64,000 nt of DNA from contig CM041465.1 in assembly GCA_023213395.1 (NCBI GenBank), positions 65,417,741 to 65,481,740 of the forward strand, in the 5' to 3' direction. The position numbers and the translations under genes were made by a program. This DNA is from Cycas panzhihuaensis (taxonomy: Eukaryota > Cycadophyta). The stretch's first letter is position 1. Every line of letters starts with the position of its first letter. This document shows positions 10,825 through 23,180 of the stretch, in pieces. A model generated the notes under the pieces. That model saw nothing but the letters and a program-made list of their open reading frames with translations. It was not told where the DNA came from and ran no database searches.

Positions 10825-11989
10825 AAACTAGTCCTTCTCCTTCAACTCTAAAAAGACCTTTTCTATGAAGAGTTTAGATAACTTTTACAATAGGATCTTC
10901 ACTAATATGAGAAGAATTAATACATGAAAGCTTGTTGTTTCAATATATGACCTATGTATTTATGATGGTAGTAAATATGCCCCTTGGAAAATGAATACAA
11001 TTTATTTGTGGAGTTACTTCCTTTTTGATTAAAATGTTCCCTCTAAAGACATCTTCTATAGCTCTCCAAGTGCACCCTCTTAATAATAAGACATACTCTA
11101 GCATTTGATTATTAATAGACTATGTGTAAAGAGGGAAAATCTTATAAAGATAATTTATTACCACATATCAAATCTGTGAGTGCTAATTAGATCTAGATAC
11201 TAGAAGAATTTCTTTTCCTTGCCATTTTATCCATAATGAAAGAATAGAATTAGTATTTCTTTAAAAGGAACATGTTTTCAGATGGCCATAACCCCCTTGG
11301 GTAGTCACAGATCCTTGGCAGTAGTCCCATTTTCCCTTCCTATGAGACCATCCATTAGCAATGTCTTCCCTATGCCACTAACACTAACTAAAGCTGTTAG
11401 CATGCCAAGTAAGAATAAGCCACTCACCTGATATTACCAATCCATGTTATAGTTTTATCTCGTCTACCTTATAGGACTAGAATAATTCATAGGAGATGAG
11501 TATCCTACATAGTGAGGAGTTTGAGATTATAAGGAAAATTAGATGAATTATTTGTATTTATGTTCATGGCCATATCCATTTGTAAACATTCCCAAAATTG
11601 ACTATGTCTTCTCAGCCTTCACTATATGTAACCTATAGATGTGCATTTAAGATGTTTACTCTGTCTAGATTTGCCCAGTTCATCCACATTCTTTAGTTAT
11701 TTAGTTTGCTTTAGAGGATGATTATTACGAGACCTTATAATTTTTTTGAGTTACAGAAGAGAATGATTTAATGATTAATGAATTGCAAAGGTATAAAGCC
11801 CTACAATCTCTACATTATTTTTTACCTACCATTCATTGGAGGAGCAATGGAATGTTATAGTTTAACCATTCATAATGATCCTCGTAGCATTCTATCCTCA
11901 TATATAATGCTAAACTATGATTCTTGAGTTTCATTGAAGAGAAATTCTTCCCTGTATCCTTATTTATTTATTCTATTTTTTTAAAAAAT
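10825..11989 (+). other. Copia II leader with decayed coding-like islands
   Basis: Two stretches look like former protein rather than random DNA. At 10961-10990 the translation is YDGSKYAPWK, close to the N-terminal core of copia gag proteins. At about 11660-11850 another frame gives CPVHPHSLVI and then EENDLMINELQRYKALQSLH before a stop. Neither belongs to the main gag of Copia II, which starts near 27.43 kb. They could be a fragment of another element inserted in the leader, or an extra leader ORF. I do not recognise the second one. Confidence 0.35.
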
Positions 11990-12352
11990 CCATTATTTAA
12001 TGTTTTATTTTCTATAGTTTATAAAACTTTAGGTTATATATTTTAGAATATTCTTAGAATATTCTTCTTTGAATTTTTATTTCCATCCTAAAGTTCTATT
12101 TTTTAATCATTTTTAGCTCATTTAAAGTAATTTTTTAGCCTTTTCTTTGGATCTATTTAAGGTTATTTTTAAAAAAATTAGGGTTTTGTTTAAGTTTTTG
12201 ATATATTTCTATTTAAAAACACAAAAAAATAAAAATTTAATCACAAAATCTTAAGGAAAAAAACTTGAAAGATTAAAAAAGATAAAATCCTAAGTGAACT
12301 ACCCTCATTATTGGTCTTGTAAGGGGAATGTTTAGGACCCCTATAGGTACCA
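11990..12352 (+). repeat. Conserved leader module, Copia II, left part
   Basis: The block TCTTGTAAGGGGAATG followed by TTAGGACCCC near 12.31-12.34 kb matches, on the opposite strand, the modules at 1000 and 25150. It is split at 12352 by Copia A and continues at 26998. The AT-rich part from 12000 to 12290 matches the reverse complement of about 1000-1260. Confidence 0.65.
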
Positions 12353-12735
12353 TGTAAAAACGATAAAATCTTTATACATATACCTTGATTCAAGTATAAT
12401 GAGCAAAATATTGATAAATATTCAATAGATTAAGTAAATAAACAAGATATATAAGCATGTAATAGTACAGGTGAATTCGCCACACCAGAGGCTCTCTAGC
12501 GGGTAGAGCTTCTGTATTAATCATAAATCAACATAAAGTACAAGTATGCAGGGCAATATTTATAGCCATCTACCAAGGTTACAATGCAATAGGATAGACT
12601 AACTTAACAGCACAAGAGGTGGACCCGACCTCACTATCCAATATAATTTAATTACATATAAGGGTCCTTTAATATAATATAAATATAGTTTACACAAATA
12701 TGAAGAAATAGAGGAGGTATTACATAGTTTTAACA
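12353..12735 (-). repeat. Copia A 3' LTR
   Basis: On the forward strand it begins TGTAAAAACGATAAAATC and ends TTTTAACA. It is nearly collinear with 26615-26997 without large indels. CCCTCCCTT follows directly: the reverse-oriented polypurine tract AAGGGAGGG (12736-12744). Confidence 0.92.
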
Positions 12736-13615
12736 CCCTCCCTTAATATCAACTTCATTTCCTCAGATGTTGAAGTCAAATCTAAACCATTCAAACTTTG
12801 ATTTACCAAGTTCTTTAGTGAAGATATCTGTAACCTAGTTTTTAGTAGGATGAGAGACAAGATCAACTTCTATGTTTTAGACATGCTCATCGATGAAGTG
12901 ATGTTGGACCTCAATGTGCTTGGTTCTAGTATGGAATATAGGTTTTTTTATCATCTTCAACACACTCTGGTTGTCATAATATAGGATGGTTAGTGAAGTC
13001 TACTAAAGTCCAAGCTCAACAAGAATCCTTTTGAGCCAAATCAATTATGTAGTGGCATGAACAACTACTTTGTATTTAACTTTGGTTGATGAGAGAGCAA
13101 CATCAGGTTGCCTTTTATAACTCTAAGAGATTATAGCTGAGTCTAAGTCAAAATAGTATCTTAATGTTGAGTGGTGTATATCCTAGTAACTAGCCCAATC
13201 AACATCTATATGTCTCTTTAGAATAGGTGATTCAATATTTTTATACTTAAGGCCAAATTGATAAGTGTCACAGATATATTTGAGGATCCTAGTGGCTATT
13301 TTCCAATGAGATGCTTTGGGTTGTGATATATACTTAGAGTAGATCCCTACTACATATGAGATGTCTGGGCAAGTATGAGTGAGATAAATAAGACTCCTAA
13401 CTAACTGCTAATACAAAGTGGGATCAAAATATTTTCCTTATTTATCTAGGTTTAAATTAGTTCCTATCTCCATGGGAATTGGTGTAGGCTTACAATATAT
13501 CATACTAAATCTTTCTAAGAGTTCATTAGTATACTTAGTTTAAGTCAGGAAGATGTGTCCTAGTTGTTGCCAAACTTTAATTCTAAAGAAGTAGTGGAGC
13601 AGGCCAATGTCAATC
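12736..13615 (-). pseudogene. Copia A RNase H and C-terminal reverse transcriptase remnant
   Basis: Reverse-strand translation near 13.4 kb gives GQLVRSLIYLTHTCPDISY-like sequence with stops, the connection region after the copia reverse transcriptase palm. RNase H follows with HIDVDWASY (near 13.2 kb), LSSTKVKYK, TKHIEVQHHFIDEHV and DIFTKELGKSKFEW near the end. All the copia RNase H landmarks are in order. The frame breaks at 13615 where Copia B is inserted and resumes at 21201 with the region holding YVDD. Confidence 0.85.
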
Positions 13616-13924
13616 TGAAGGAAGGATGGATTTAGAGAATAAATCACTCACACACACAATGGCAATGAAGAATGAAAAAGAGATGAAACAAGATATAAGA
13701 GCAACTTTGGAGGTGGGAATGAATAATAACTCCCTCCTTGAGATTTCGTCTTTTATTATTGAGGGTGAGCATTAGGGTTAGGATTTTCCCGCCTAATGAC
13801 ATGAACCCAGAATTACATTTAAATGTATATAAATTATATTTCATTAAGCAACTAATGCTAATAATATATTCTAAGGTCATATAATTAATCTACACAAATG
13901 ACCTTGATACATTAACCTCTTTTA
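13616..13924 (-). repeat. Copia B 3' LTR
   Basis: Shares CACACAATGGCAATGAAGAA-type sequence and the block TATTGAGGGTGAGCATTAGG with 20887-21195. The reverse-oriented polypurine tract (reverse complement of ATCCCCCGCTTAA) follows at 13925-13937. Confidence 0.92.
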
Positions 13925-14435
13925 ATCCCCCGCTTAATGGTGGAAGGTCATTTTGAGAAAATCTATTCTATGAGGTCTTTATTTGAGCCTCATTATTATA
14001 TTGAAATTCTAAATGCTACTTTTGTGGGAAAACCCTCATGGAGAATAAAAACCCATGAACTTTCTAAGATCTATAGCCACTTTTATAAATAAAAATGGCT
14101 AAGGTGGTTCTTTGATGTAGCCTAATAGCTAAGCAACTTAAATGTGCAGCTTAATCTGTTGAGTCTCCATATACCATTTGGTCATCCCCTATGCCCTTTT
14201 GGGTTTTCATAGGTTCTGATTTTCCAAAACTAGTACAAACTTTATCCTTTCGTGCCTACATGGGGTTTTCACAAATATGATAGAGTAGAGACTTATTTAT
14301 TCTTCTGCACCTATAAGGGGTTTTCATGAAGAGAATATAGTATGATGATCCTATTGCCATATTCTTTGATTAGTCAAAGATGGAGGTGCTAAGGATGAGA
14401 TGCCTTTAGAGTTGTTCAAACTTCACCTTTTGTAG
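13925..14435 (-). other. Copia B 3' untranslated region
   Basis: Lies between the end of RNase H and the 3' LTR. It contains the polypurine tract and no recognisable protein. Short repeats of a GGGTTTTCA-type motif occur between 14.0 and 14.33 kb. Confidence 0.6.
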
Positions 14436-17400
14436 CTATTTGGTGAAGATATCAGCCACTTGATCTGTTGTAGGACAATATTCCAGTTGAATTATGCTGT
14501 CATGAATAAGTTCTCTAATCCTATGGATTTTTATACTTATGTATTTGGTACGATCGTAAAATACAAGATTTTTTGCCATGTAGATTGCTAATTGATTATC
14601 CACATGAAGACTCATAGGACTTATTTGGATGATATTCAATGTTTTCAATAATTTTCTCAGCCATATCACCTCCTTATTAGTCTCAGAAGCAACAATGTAT
14701 TTAACTTTGGCAGTTGAATCTATAACTATTTTCTGCCATCTGGATCTCCATGATATTGGTGTTGTTCCAAGAAACGTTATATACCTAGACATAGATCTTC
14801 TTGTATCTTTATCTCTTGCAAAGTCTGAGTCTATATATGCAAAAATCTTGAAGTCTGAATTAGGTTCATACAACAAACCATATTTGCTAGTCGTCTTAAG
14901 GTATCTCAACACTCACACTACTACTTGCTAATGATTCTGCTTAGGATTTGTCATGTAATGAGCAAGAATAGTGATAGAGTGTGTAATATTTGGCCTTGTA
15001 TTGATAGTGTAGATGAGACTACCTACAAGTTTCCTATAGAGTGTTGCGTCTGCCTCCCTAGTGTTACCTTCAACTAAGAGTTTGGTATTAGGGTCCATAG
15101 GTAAAATCACTAGTCGAGCATCTTCTAACTAAAACATGGTTAAAAGATCGTTGATGTATTTTTCTTGGGAGAGGAATTTTTTTTTATTCTTTTGTGTTGC
15201 TTCAATTCCTAAGTAATATTTCATCAAATTAAGGTTAGACAATTTGAATGTTTTACCAAGATCATTTTTCAGCTAGCTTATTGTCTGTTCACTATTACCC
15301 ATTACTAGCATGTCATCCACAAAGATTATAAGATAAGTGGCTTTATCCTTATGGCATTTGATGAATAATATTTCATCAATATCTTAGTAGTCACAAACCT
15401 CATATCCAAGTTACCTCATTATTTCAAACAACTTAGTAAACCAAGAATGAGAGGCTTGTTTAAGGCCATACAAGGACTTTCTAAGCCTGTAAATCTTATA
15501 CTCTTAAACTTTGATCTCATATCTTTCTGGCTAAACTATGTAAATTTCTTCTTCAATATCTCCATTAAGAAACACAATCTTAATATCGAGTTGGTGGATT
15601 TTCCAACCTTGTTGAGCAGCCAAGGCTATAAGAGTTCTATTGTAGGCCATTTGGTTGTAGGTGCAAAGATTTCAGTGTAATCGATGCCTTCCCTTTGTGT
15701 AAATCCTTTAGATACTAACCTCGTCTTATGTTTTTCAAGGGTGTTATCTGATCTATATTTATTTTTGAACACTCATTTATTTTGAACTATCTTTCTGCCA
15801 AGTGGTAGATCAATGAGCTCCCATGTACCATTCTTGATAAGAGTTTGGTACTCTTCATTCATAATATTTCTCTAAACTATATGTTTTACAAGTTCCTGGT
15901 ATGAGATGGGCTCTTCATTAAGAGTAAGGTGTAATTCTATCGATTCAAGCTCAGTATATAATAATTCTAACATCCTTACTCTATGGGTACTTCAAGTGCC
16001 AATTTTACCCACCTCATCTGGTCATATATCCTTATTGAGATGGCATGCTTCTCAAGATCCTCGAGTTAAAAATGGGGTCCTCATTTCCTCAAGTTCTTAG
16101 TTCTCATATTGTTCATTGAAATGATCATTTTGTGAGGATGATGTTAATGCGCATGAGGAAGATGGTCCTTCTACCACTATTTTTCCTTTATCAACTAAAG
16201 GTAGAGAGAATGGTTCTTTTATAATGGCTTTGCTTTTGTCAACTCTGCTATCTTCAAAGGATGGTGCTGGATGTGCACTCATCAGTTCAGAGTTATAACT
16301 TATATCCTCTGAGGCTCTATTATCAACTTATAATATTTGGAGTAATTTATGTCTATCCTCACCCCAAAATTTTGGAATCTGAACATCATACTTAACATCA
16401 TGATTATAGCGGCGTGAGGGTACTTTAGAGTCCAGTTTAAGTAACTGATCCTCTATCTCCACAAAAATGACATCTTTGGTAACAGTGATTTTTTATTGTA
16501 AAGGTATAAAGACCTTATACCTTTTCTTATCCATAGGGTATCCAAAAGAGATGTCTTTAAGTGCCCTTGACTAGAGTTTATTTCGATCTGCATGTAGAAT
16601 GTGGGCATAGCATATAGAGCCAAAAATTTTAAAGTAGTGAACAATAGGGGCTTCCCATGACCACTTTTCATTAGGTGCTTATCCTTCCTTTGATGGGATA
16701 ACAACATTGATACAATAAACAATTGTTTAGATTACTTTGGCCCATAGGTAAGTAGGTGTATTTTTGTATACCAACATAGCTTGAGCCATGTCCATGATTA
16801 TCCTGTTCATGTGCTTGGCAACTCCATTTTGCTGTGGGCTACCTACTACTATTGTTTGATGCTTGATTCCATTATCTCGAAGGTAGCTTTCAAACTCATG
16901 TGAGGTATATTTACCACCATTATTAGTTCAAAGACATTTGAGTTAATAATCCAACTCCTTTTTAGTGTGGGTTTTGAATTCTTTGAACATACTAAAGGCT
17001 TCATCTTTCTTATGTAGAAAAGCTACCCATATTTTCTAGTGAAATCATCAATGAAAGAGATGTAATATAACTTTCCCTTCAGTGAAGGAATGGGGAGTGG
17101 TTTGTACAGATCAGAGTTTACCAATTATAATGGATGGCTTAATTTCCACTGACTTTTGGGAAAGGGTTATTAATGAGATTTGACAATGATACAAGCTTCA
17201 CATTTAAAGGGCTTAGAGGAGAACTTTGGAAGATTTGGAAGAGCGCTAGAAAGATCTCTAAGTCTATTAATATGAACATGGCCCATGCAAGCATGCCAAA
17301 GAGCTTCTGGTAACAACATTAGATGGGTCAAGATGGAATTAAATGTAAATTCTTCATCGACACAAGTGTTTGGGCACAATGGACTTCAGAAGATGGAGAG

Positions 17401-17790
17401 CCATTTAGTTGAAAGAGTTTTCCAGAGAGATGTCAAGTCAAGACAACTTGAATAGTTAGAGGATGAATAGCTTAGAGAGTCTAGTCATTTACGGTCACAC
17501 TCAGATCAAATCCACAAGAGACAAGTGTGGATAAGGAGAGTAAGTTTTATTTGAGATTGGGTATATATAAGACATCAAGCAATGTAAAGTCTTTTAAGCC
17601 TAGGAATTTTAGGCAAATGTTACTAATTCCTTCAACATGTTGTTATGATTTATCATCCATGTGAATAACTCCTTGAACATTTGAGTCAAATGTTTGATAT
17701 AGACTGTGATTGCATGTCATATGTTGAGTTACTCTAGTGTCCATGATCCACTGTCCATCGATTAAAGCCATACTATTGGAAATTCTAATA
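14436..17790 (-). pseudogene. Copia B pol (protease, integrase, reverse transcriptase, RNase H)
   Basis: Read right to left. Protease near 17.75 kb has WIMDTRVTQHMT, with Gly replaced in the D-T-G triad. The integrase zinc-binding region (17170-17379) keeps LWHACMGHVHINRL and CEACIIVKSH, so all four HHCC ligands are visible. Integrase core and linker run from about 17.1 to 16.1 kb. Reverse transcriptase spans 16.0-14.93 kb with FVDD at 15312-15323. RNase H is a 158-codon open frame at 14436-14912: MLRYLKTTSKYGLLYE, AYIDSDFARDKDTRRS, a mid-domain IDSTAKVKYIVAS, then CPTTDQVADIFTK. Stops and frame changes separate the segments. It would copy and integrate the element's DNA. Confidence 0.88.
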
Positions 17791-17989
17791 GGCCTTGGCA
17801 TTGGGGAACGGAATTCACAAGTGATATATCCACATTGAGCTTCAAAGTATCTCTTTGATTGGTCAATGGCATTTGATACTTAAGATCTCTCAATTCTTTA
17901 AAAGTGTGCTTGTACAAAACCTACACCACTAAAGGATTCTTTATAAGTTTCTTTAACATTATGAGCTCTATGTTTTGGTTAGAACTTAG

Positions 17990-18950
17990 CTAACTTATAA
18001 GTGGCAGTTCTATAGTCTTTTGTTAAGTGTCCTTTACAGTTGCACTGATCATATATAATAGTTTAATTATCAGTCCCTGAAGAGGTATTGATATGGCTAG
18101 ACTGTCTTACTCTTTGTTGAGGTGGCCCTTGGCCTTGAGACTATCGAGGCTATGACTAAGGGTTTGTTTAACCTTATGGACGGTTTCCCATGTTTCTTTC
18201 TCTTCCTCTTGCTTAGTTATTTCCTCTACCACGAGAGGGACCTTGATTTTTTGTGTAGCAAGCTTCTTCTTCCACCTCAAAGGCTGCATCTAGAAGAGAT
18301 TCGGAGGCTACAAAGTTGGTATCGAAGGTCTTGTCAAATTCTATGAACTTTTTAGTAAGTGCTTCAAAGTTGAGTGTTTTCAATGTTCCACTAGATTAGA
18401 GACTTCTAAGCAAGTTTTTATAATCAAGGACATGTAGACATGATTGGATCAAGAATGCTTAAGTGATATATTGGGTCTTCAAATCTTTATCAATTGACTA
18501 TTTGATTGGTTAAATGAGATTTATTATCTCATGAGCTTGTCCCTTCTGTATTGTAATTTATTCATATTCAAAACAAGATAAACAAATTCTAAACCTAACT
18601 TAGTATCAAAGTTCTTCTTGAGAACTTCAAGGACCTTCTAGGCTGTATCATGTTACTCTTCATTAATCAAGTTGTGAAAGGAGTGACCAGTACCCAACAT
18701 AATTCCTACATGAATATTTTCATCATCTATCTCCCATTGTAGTTTGGCTACAACATCTGTAGGAGCTCTTAGGGTAGATCCACCAGAAGTAGGTATTGTA
18801 GCTGTTACAAGTATGATGGGTATAGGTTATAAGTAGGCTTTCCAAAGGCCTTCATACTTTACAGCATTTTAAACTCTCGTGTACCATAAATCCTAATTTT
18901 ATTTTTCTTTTAATATGTAGTTAACATTTTGCTTGAATTGAGATGATATG
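17990..18950 (-). pseudogene. Copia B gag remnant
   Basis: Reverse-strand translation contains DDENIHVGIMLGTGHSFHNL (near 18.7 kb) and KVLEVLKKNFDTKLGLEFVY, consistent with a copia capsid helix region. A zinc knuckle at 18012-18053 reads YDQCNCKGHLTKDY: the first and last Cys of CX2CX4HX4C have both become Tyr (TGY to TAY). A basic stretch LRWKKKLATQKIKVPL lies between. There are several stops. Confidence 0.72.
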
Positions 18951-20870
18951 GTGATGATGAAGAAGTAGAAGAGATGATAGAAGTATGTGCTACTAACACG
19001 TGTGGCTAATACATCTAGTGCAACATGGATATAGAAAGAAATGCTATAATGAGAAGTAAGTAATGATTAAGTATTTTTTAATAACTATAAAAAATAACTA
19101 TAAGTAATGATGTAAGAATGAGGCCTAATGTAGAGCTGGCAAAGAGTGATGATGTGTCATGCCACTAGCCTCTAACTTATGTCTAAATGTAGGTGAAGTT
19201 TTGATGGTTAATGCTTCTAGTATATGATTAAGACCTTCACCCGTGATACCCACACCTACATTTAGTGATGAAATCTAAGTCATAATAGAGCCTAAGTATT
19301 CCCAATGCTCACTCAATTTACCAGTAAGAAGCTATATACCTCCTCTGAAGAGTCAAATGATATATGCATATCCCACGACTATCACGGATATTAGACCAGG
19401 TTAATTTTAATCTTACATTAAGATTTCCAGTTTTCCCAGGTGGTTATCATGATTATCCTTGATTAGAGGCTGTAGGTATAGCTAACCTGACCCTCCACTA
19501 CTATTTTGGTTAAGACCAGACCCAATATAAAACTCTATCTCCCTTAGGATCTAGACTTTAGCCAACTGTGGTCTGTTTCAACTAAGATAAGTCTGCGCAC
19601 AAGTCAAGAACTGGCAGTATAAAGCATATAGATGAGATTCCTTTTAGGAATAATGTAAGTTATTTCTAAATAACTAAAAACTAAAATGGAAGGTTGTCAA
19701 ATGTGCTTGCTTTCTTTGATATTATTATTACTTTTATGATACTTTATGCTATATATGTAAATAGAAAAAACATGCTAGATTTAGCAGAGGAACTAGATGT
19801 TACTTCCGATCTAAGGTTTCCCTTGCTTGAGTACAATGTTTCTAAATATGTTTTTAGAAATTTTAATATAAAAGACATAATGGGCTAAAAAGTGGATCAA
19901 CTTGCCACTAAAATACTGATTTTTCTAGATCTATATGTATGTTATTTTACCCTATTTTATGATTTTTTCACAAAATTTATAAATAATGATAAATAGGTAA
20001 TTTTTTCTAAAAATTACAAATATGAAGTCCTAAATGATAAAATTTGAATTTAAGACAAAAGGAAAAAGTGTTCAGAATGTTGTTTTTAATAGAGTAGTGA
20101 AGTCATATTTCTAAAAAGGCATAAAAAAAATTTTGCACGAAAAAAACTCAAAAGTAGAATCTTGCCAGATCCACTATCTTAGAATTTAAATTTTAATATG
20201 TCAAAAGTTACATTTTGATACATACATCAACTTTCCCTTTTGTACCATCTCCAAAATCAGCTAAAAAAATACCCGAAATGCCCTCTCAATATACTTTGTG
20301 GGGTTGAGTAGGTGAATTCATTATCCGTAAAAAAGTAACATAGATCTCACTAACTAGTGGATGCAATTTGATGAGATTTATCTTAAAATAATCCTAAGAC
20401 ATAAATCTACTAGATCCATCAATAAAACTTTTAGATTTTTAGCTTATAATTAAAAGATTTCATTAGGAAAAATGCCTTAAGTCACTTATTCACAAATTTT
20501 ACCCTTTTGTCTAAGCTAAAACTTATTATTGTAGGCTAAATCTAAAGTTGCTCTAGAAGACAAAAATGATACTCTAGTCAAGGTAACCTTTCATGCCAAA
20601 TTTTATTAAATTATGAGATGGTCAATATTTTTATGAAATTTTAGGCCTTTAATGCTTAGAGGCTCGATACGATGGTGACGACTTCAAAAACTTGTATTCT
20701 TCACCTCTGAAATTTTACACATATAGAGAAAGTAACAACATATAAAGTACTATAATTTTAAGCTCTCAAAATATTAAAAATGATGAATGCACTCTTAATA
20801 CTTCATATTGAAGGTGGAGGTGAGGCAAAATGACTCCATGCAAGTGGAATGGAGTGAATAGATCCCTTTT
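18951..20870 (-). other. Copia B leader, no gene seen
   Basis: About 1.9 kb between the PBS and gag. A forward open frame near 19.7 kb has no motif. No similarity to the leader module of A, II and E0 was seen, so B belongs to a different copia family. Confidence 0.55.
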
Positions 20871-20884
20871 TAGCTCTGATACCA
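20871..20884 (-). other. Copia B primer-binding site, intact
   Basis: Forward TAGCTCTGATACCA is the reverse complement of TGGTATCAGAGCTA, a full match to the tRNA-Met PBS. It lies two bases inside the 5' LTR. It is the only undamaged PBS in the window. Confidence 0.92.
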
Positions 20885-20886
20885 CA

Positions 20887-21195
20887 TGAAGGAAGGATGG
20901 ATCTAGGGAATAAATCACTCACATACACACAATAGTAATTGAGAATGAAAAAGAGATGAAACAAGATATGGGAGCAAGCTTGGAGGTGAGAATGAATAAT
21001 AACTCTCATTGAGATTTTGCCTTTTATTATTGAGGGTGAGCATTAGGGTTAGGATTTTCTTGCCTAATGACATTAATCTAAAATTACATCTAAATGCATA
21101 TAAAGTGCATTTTATTAAGAGACTGATGCTAACAATATATCCTAAGGTCACATAATTAATCTACACAAATGACCTTGATACATTAACCTCCTTCA
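20887..21195 (-). repeat. Copia B 5' LTR
   Basis: 309 bp, the same length as the 3' LTR, starting TGAAGGAAGG and ending CCTCCTTCA, which are near-perfect terminal inverted repeats. Confidence 0.92.
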
Positions 21196-23180
21196 CAGTC
21201 ATCTTAAAGTTGCTCTTTAACTATAATTGAAGCCAATAAATTCTATTTGTATCATTGCTAGTGATAGTAAGGTCATCTACATAAAGTACAATGATGGTGA
21301 TCAAATTATCTCTAACCTGAATGTAGAGATTAGGGTCAAAAGGTAAATGATTGAATCCATGTTGTGTGAAAAAGGCATCTATCTTTACATGCTATGCACA
21401 TGGTGCCTACTTGAGTCTATAAAGGGCTTTCTTGATTATGTAAACTAAGTGTTATTCTCTTGGAACAACATAGCCTGGGGGTTATTTCAAGAAAACCTCT
21501 TCTTTTAGCTCTCCATTGAGGCAAGCACTCTTCACATCTATTTGGTAAATAGGCCATCTAAATTGGGTTGCTAAGGACATAACTAAATAGAATATAATCA
21601 TGTTGGCTACTAATGCATATGTCTCATCATAGTTAATTCCTTCCTGCTATTTAAAACATCTTGCAACAAGGTGAGCTTTATGATGCTTTATGATGCCATC
21701 TACATGAAACCTTATCTTATATAACCATCTACAATCAATTTCTTTCTTCCAAGTGGCAAGCTAGTCAGCTCCCAAGTGTCATTTTTTTATGATGGAATTC
21801 ATCTCTTTATCCATAACTACTTTTTATGTCTAGTCTTTAATTGCCTCCTCAAATATGGAAGGCTCAGGAGTATCAAGGATATGTGCCATGAGAGCAAAGT
21901 TTATGGAGTGTCTCATCTTGGAAGGTCTCTTTGCAGCTATGGGAGGAGGAGGAGCATCCTTTAAAAGCTATTGTAACCACTTAGGAGGTGGCTTCCATTT
22001 GAAGGTCATCAATTAAGAGGGAAGGCAAGTTTGTGCTTGCTTGAGTGGATGACAAAGAAGTTGTTAGAACTGATAATGGACTAGGAGTGTAGGAGGAAGC
22101 TGGTATAGTTGACTCTAAAATTTGTCTAAGGGTCACTTGTGACATATCAAATTCATTTACTAATATAGACTGAAGTGGAGTAGGTGTCAGTTCCTGTGGT
22201 TCTTTTATAAAGATTACATCTTGTGTCATGTAAGCTTGGTTACCAACTGTGTCAAAGACTTTATAGGCTTTGCAACCAGGTATATAACTAAGGAATATAT
22301 ACTTAAGGCTCTTATCATCAAGCTTCTTTCTATTATCCTTTAGGACATGTTTGTATGCTATGCATCTAAAGATCCTCAAGTGAGTTATAGATGGTTTTTT
22401 TCATAACTAAGCTTCTTTGAGAGTAATGTTTCTAACCATAATTGTGGGGCTTATGTTACTTAAGTAAGCAAGCATGGCAATGGTATCAGTCCAAAATCTG
22501 GTGGTAAGGTTGGCAGCTTTAAGCATGGCTTTTCCTTTGTTGATCAAAATCTAATTTATCGTTTTAGCTACACCATTTTATTGAGGTGTGTGAGGAGTAG
22601 AAAATTGATATTGGATGCCATGTTCTTTGCAAAAGTTATTAAATTGGTTTGAAATATACTCACTACCATTATCAAATCTAACAGTCTTGATTTTCATCCC
22701 ACTTTTATTTTTTGTAGCATCTTTGAACTCATTGAATCTGTCTAGGGCTTGATATTTGTTTCTCAAGAAATAGACCCATACTTTCCTTGAGTAGTCATCT
22801 ATGAAGGTGATGAAATATTGGCTACCATTGAGAGATTGGATAGACATAGGGCCATAAATATTAGAATGGACCAACTCTAATGATTATGAAGCTCTCCATG
22901 CATTCTTGGAAGGTAATTTTTCTCTTTGATATTTTCCCTTTAGGCAAGCCTTCCATATCTTTTGGTAATTCTGCAAATGCCCTGGCTAAAGAGGACATCT
23001 AAGTTCTGCTTATCCATTTGGCTAATAGAAAGTAGATTTATCATCATATTAGGTATAAGGAACACATTGCTTATGTGGTATTTAATATTAGAGTCCTTCA
23101 GTGTTATTAGTACCCTACAAATTTTGGTTACATTATAAGTCAAGTTATCCCTAAATATAACCATTTAAGTGTTGATTAGT
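21196..23180 (-). pseudogene. Copia A reverse transcriptase, integrase and protease remnant
   Basis: Right to left: a protease-linker region (22940-23164) with NLLSISQMDKQNLDVLF, the usual segment before the integrase zinc finger. The integrase core is an open frame at 22578-22874 with VHSNIYGPM (first catalytic Asp changed to Asn), FIDDYSRKVWVYFL and RFDNGSEYISNQF. The third catalytic residue, in the NGV-x-E motif, appears as Lys. A 132-codon linker (21981-22379) has IFRCIAYKHVLKDNRKKLDD and AYKVFDTVGNQAYMTQDV. Reverse transcriptase continues to 21201 with YVDD intact at 21272-21283 (LYVDDLTITSND). The frame then carries on across Copia B at 13615. Confidence 0.86.

Larger units (their letters stand above)
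13616..21195 (-). mobile_element. Copia B: reverse-strand copia element nested in Copia A
   Basis: Two 309-bp LTRs (13616-13924 and 20887-21195) begin TGAAGGAAGG and end CCTCCTTCA (decayed to TTTTA in the left copy). Flanking 5-mers are CAATC (13611-13615) and CAGTC (21196-21200), a TSD with one G-to-A change. The PBS is intact. Gag and pol are on the reverse strand with fewer stops than in neighbouring elements; a 158-codon RNase H frame is still open. This is the innermost element of the A/B pair and therefore younger than A. Confidence 0.93.

Noticed and set aside
14629-14931. 100-codon forward open frame
   Set aside because: Antisense shadow of the open RNase H of Copia B.
22578-22874. 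98-codon open frame as a separate gene
   Set aside because: It is the integrase core of Copia A; upstream and downstream pol continue on either side.
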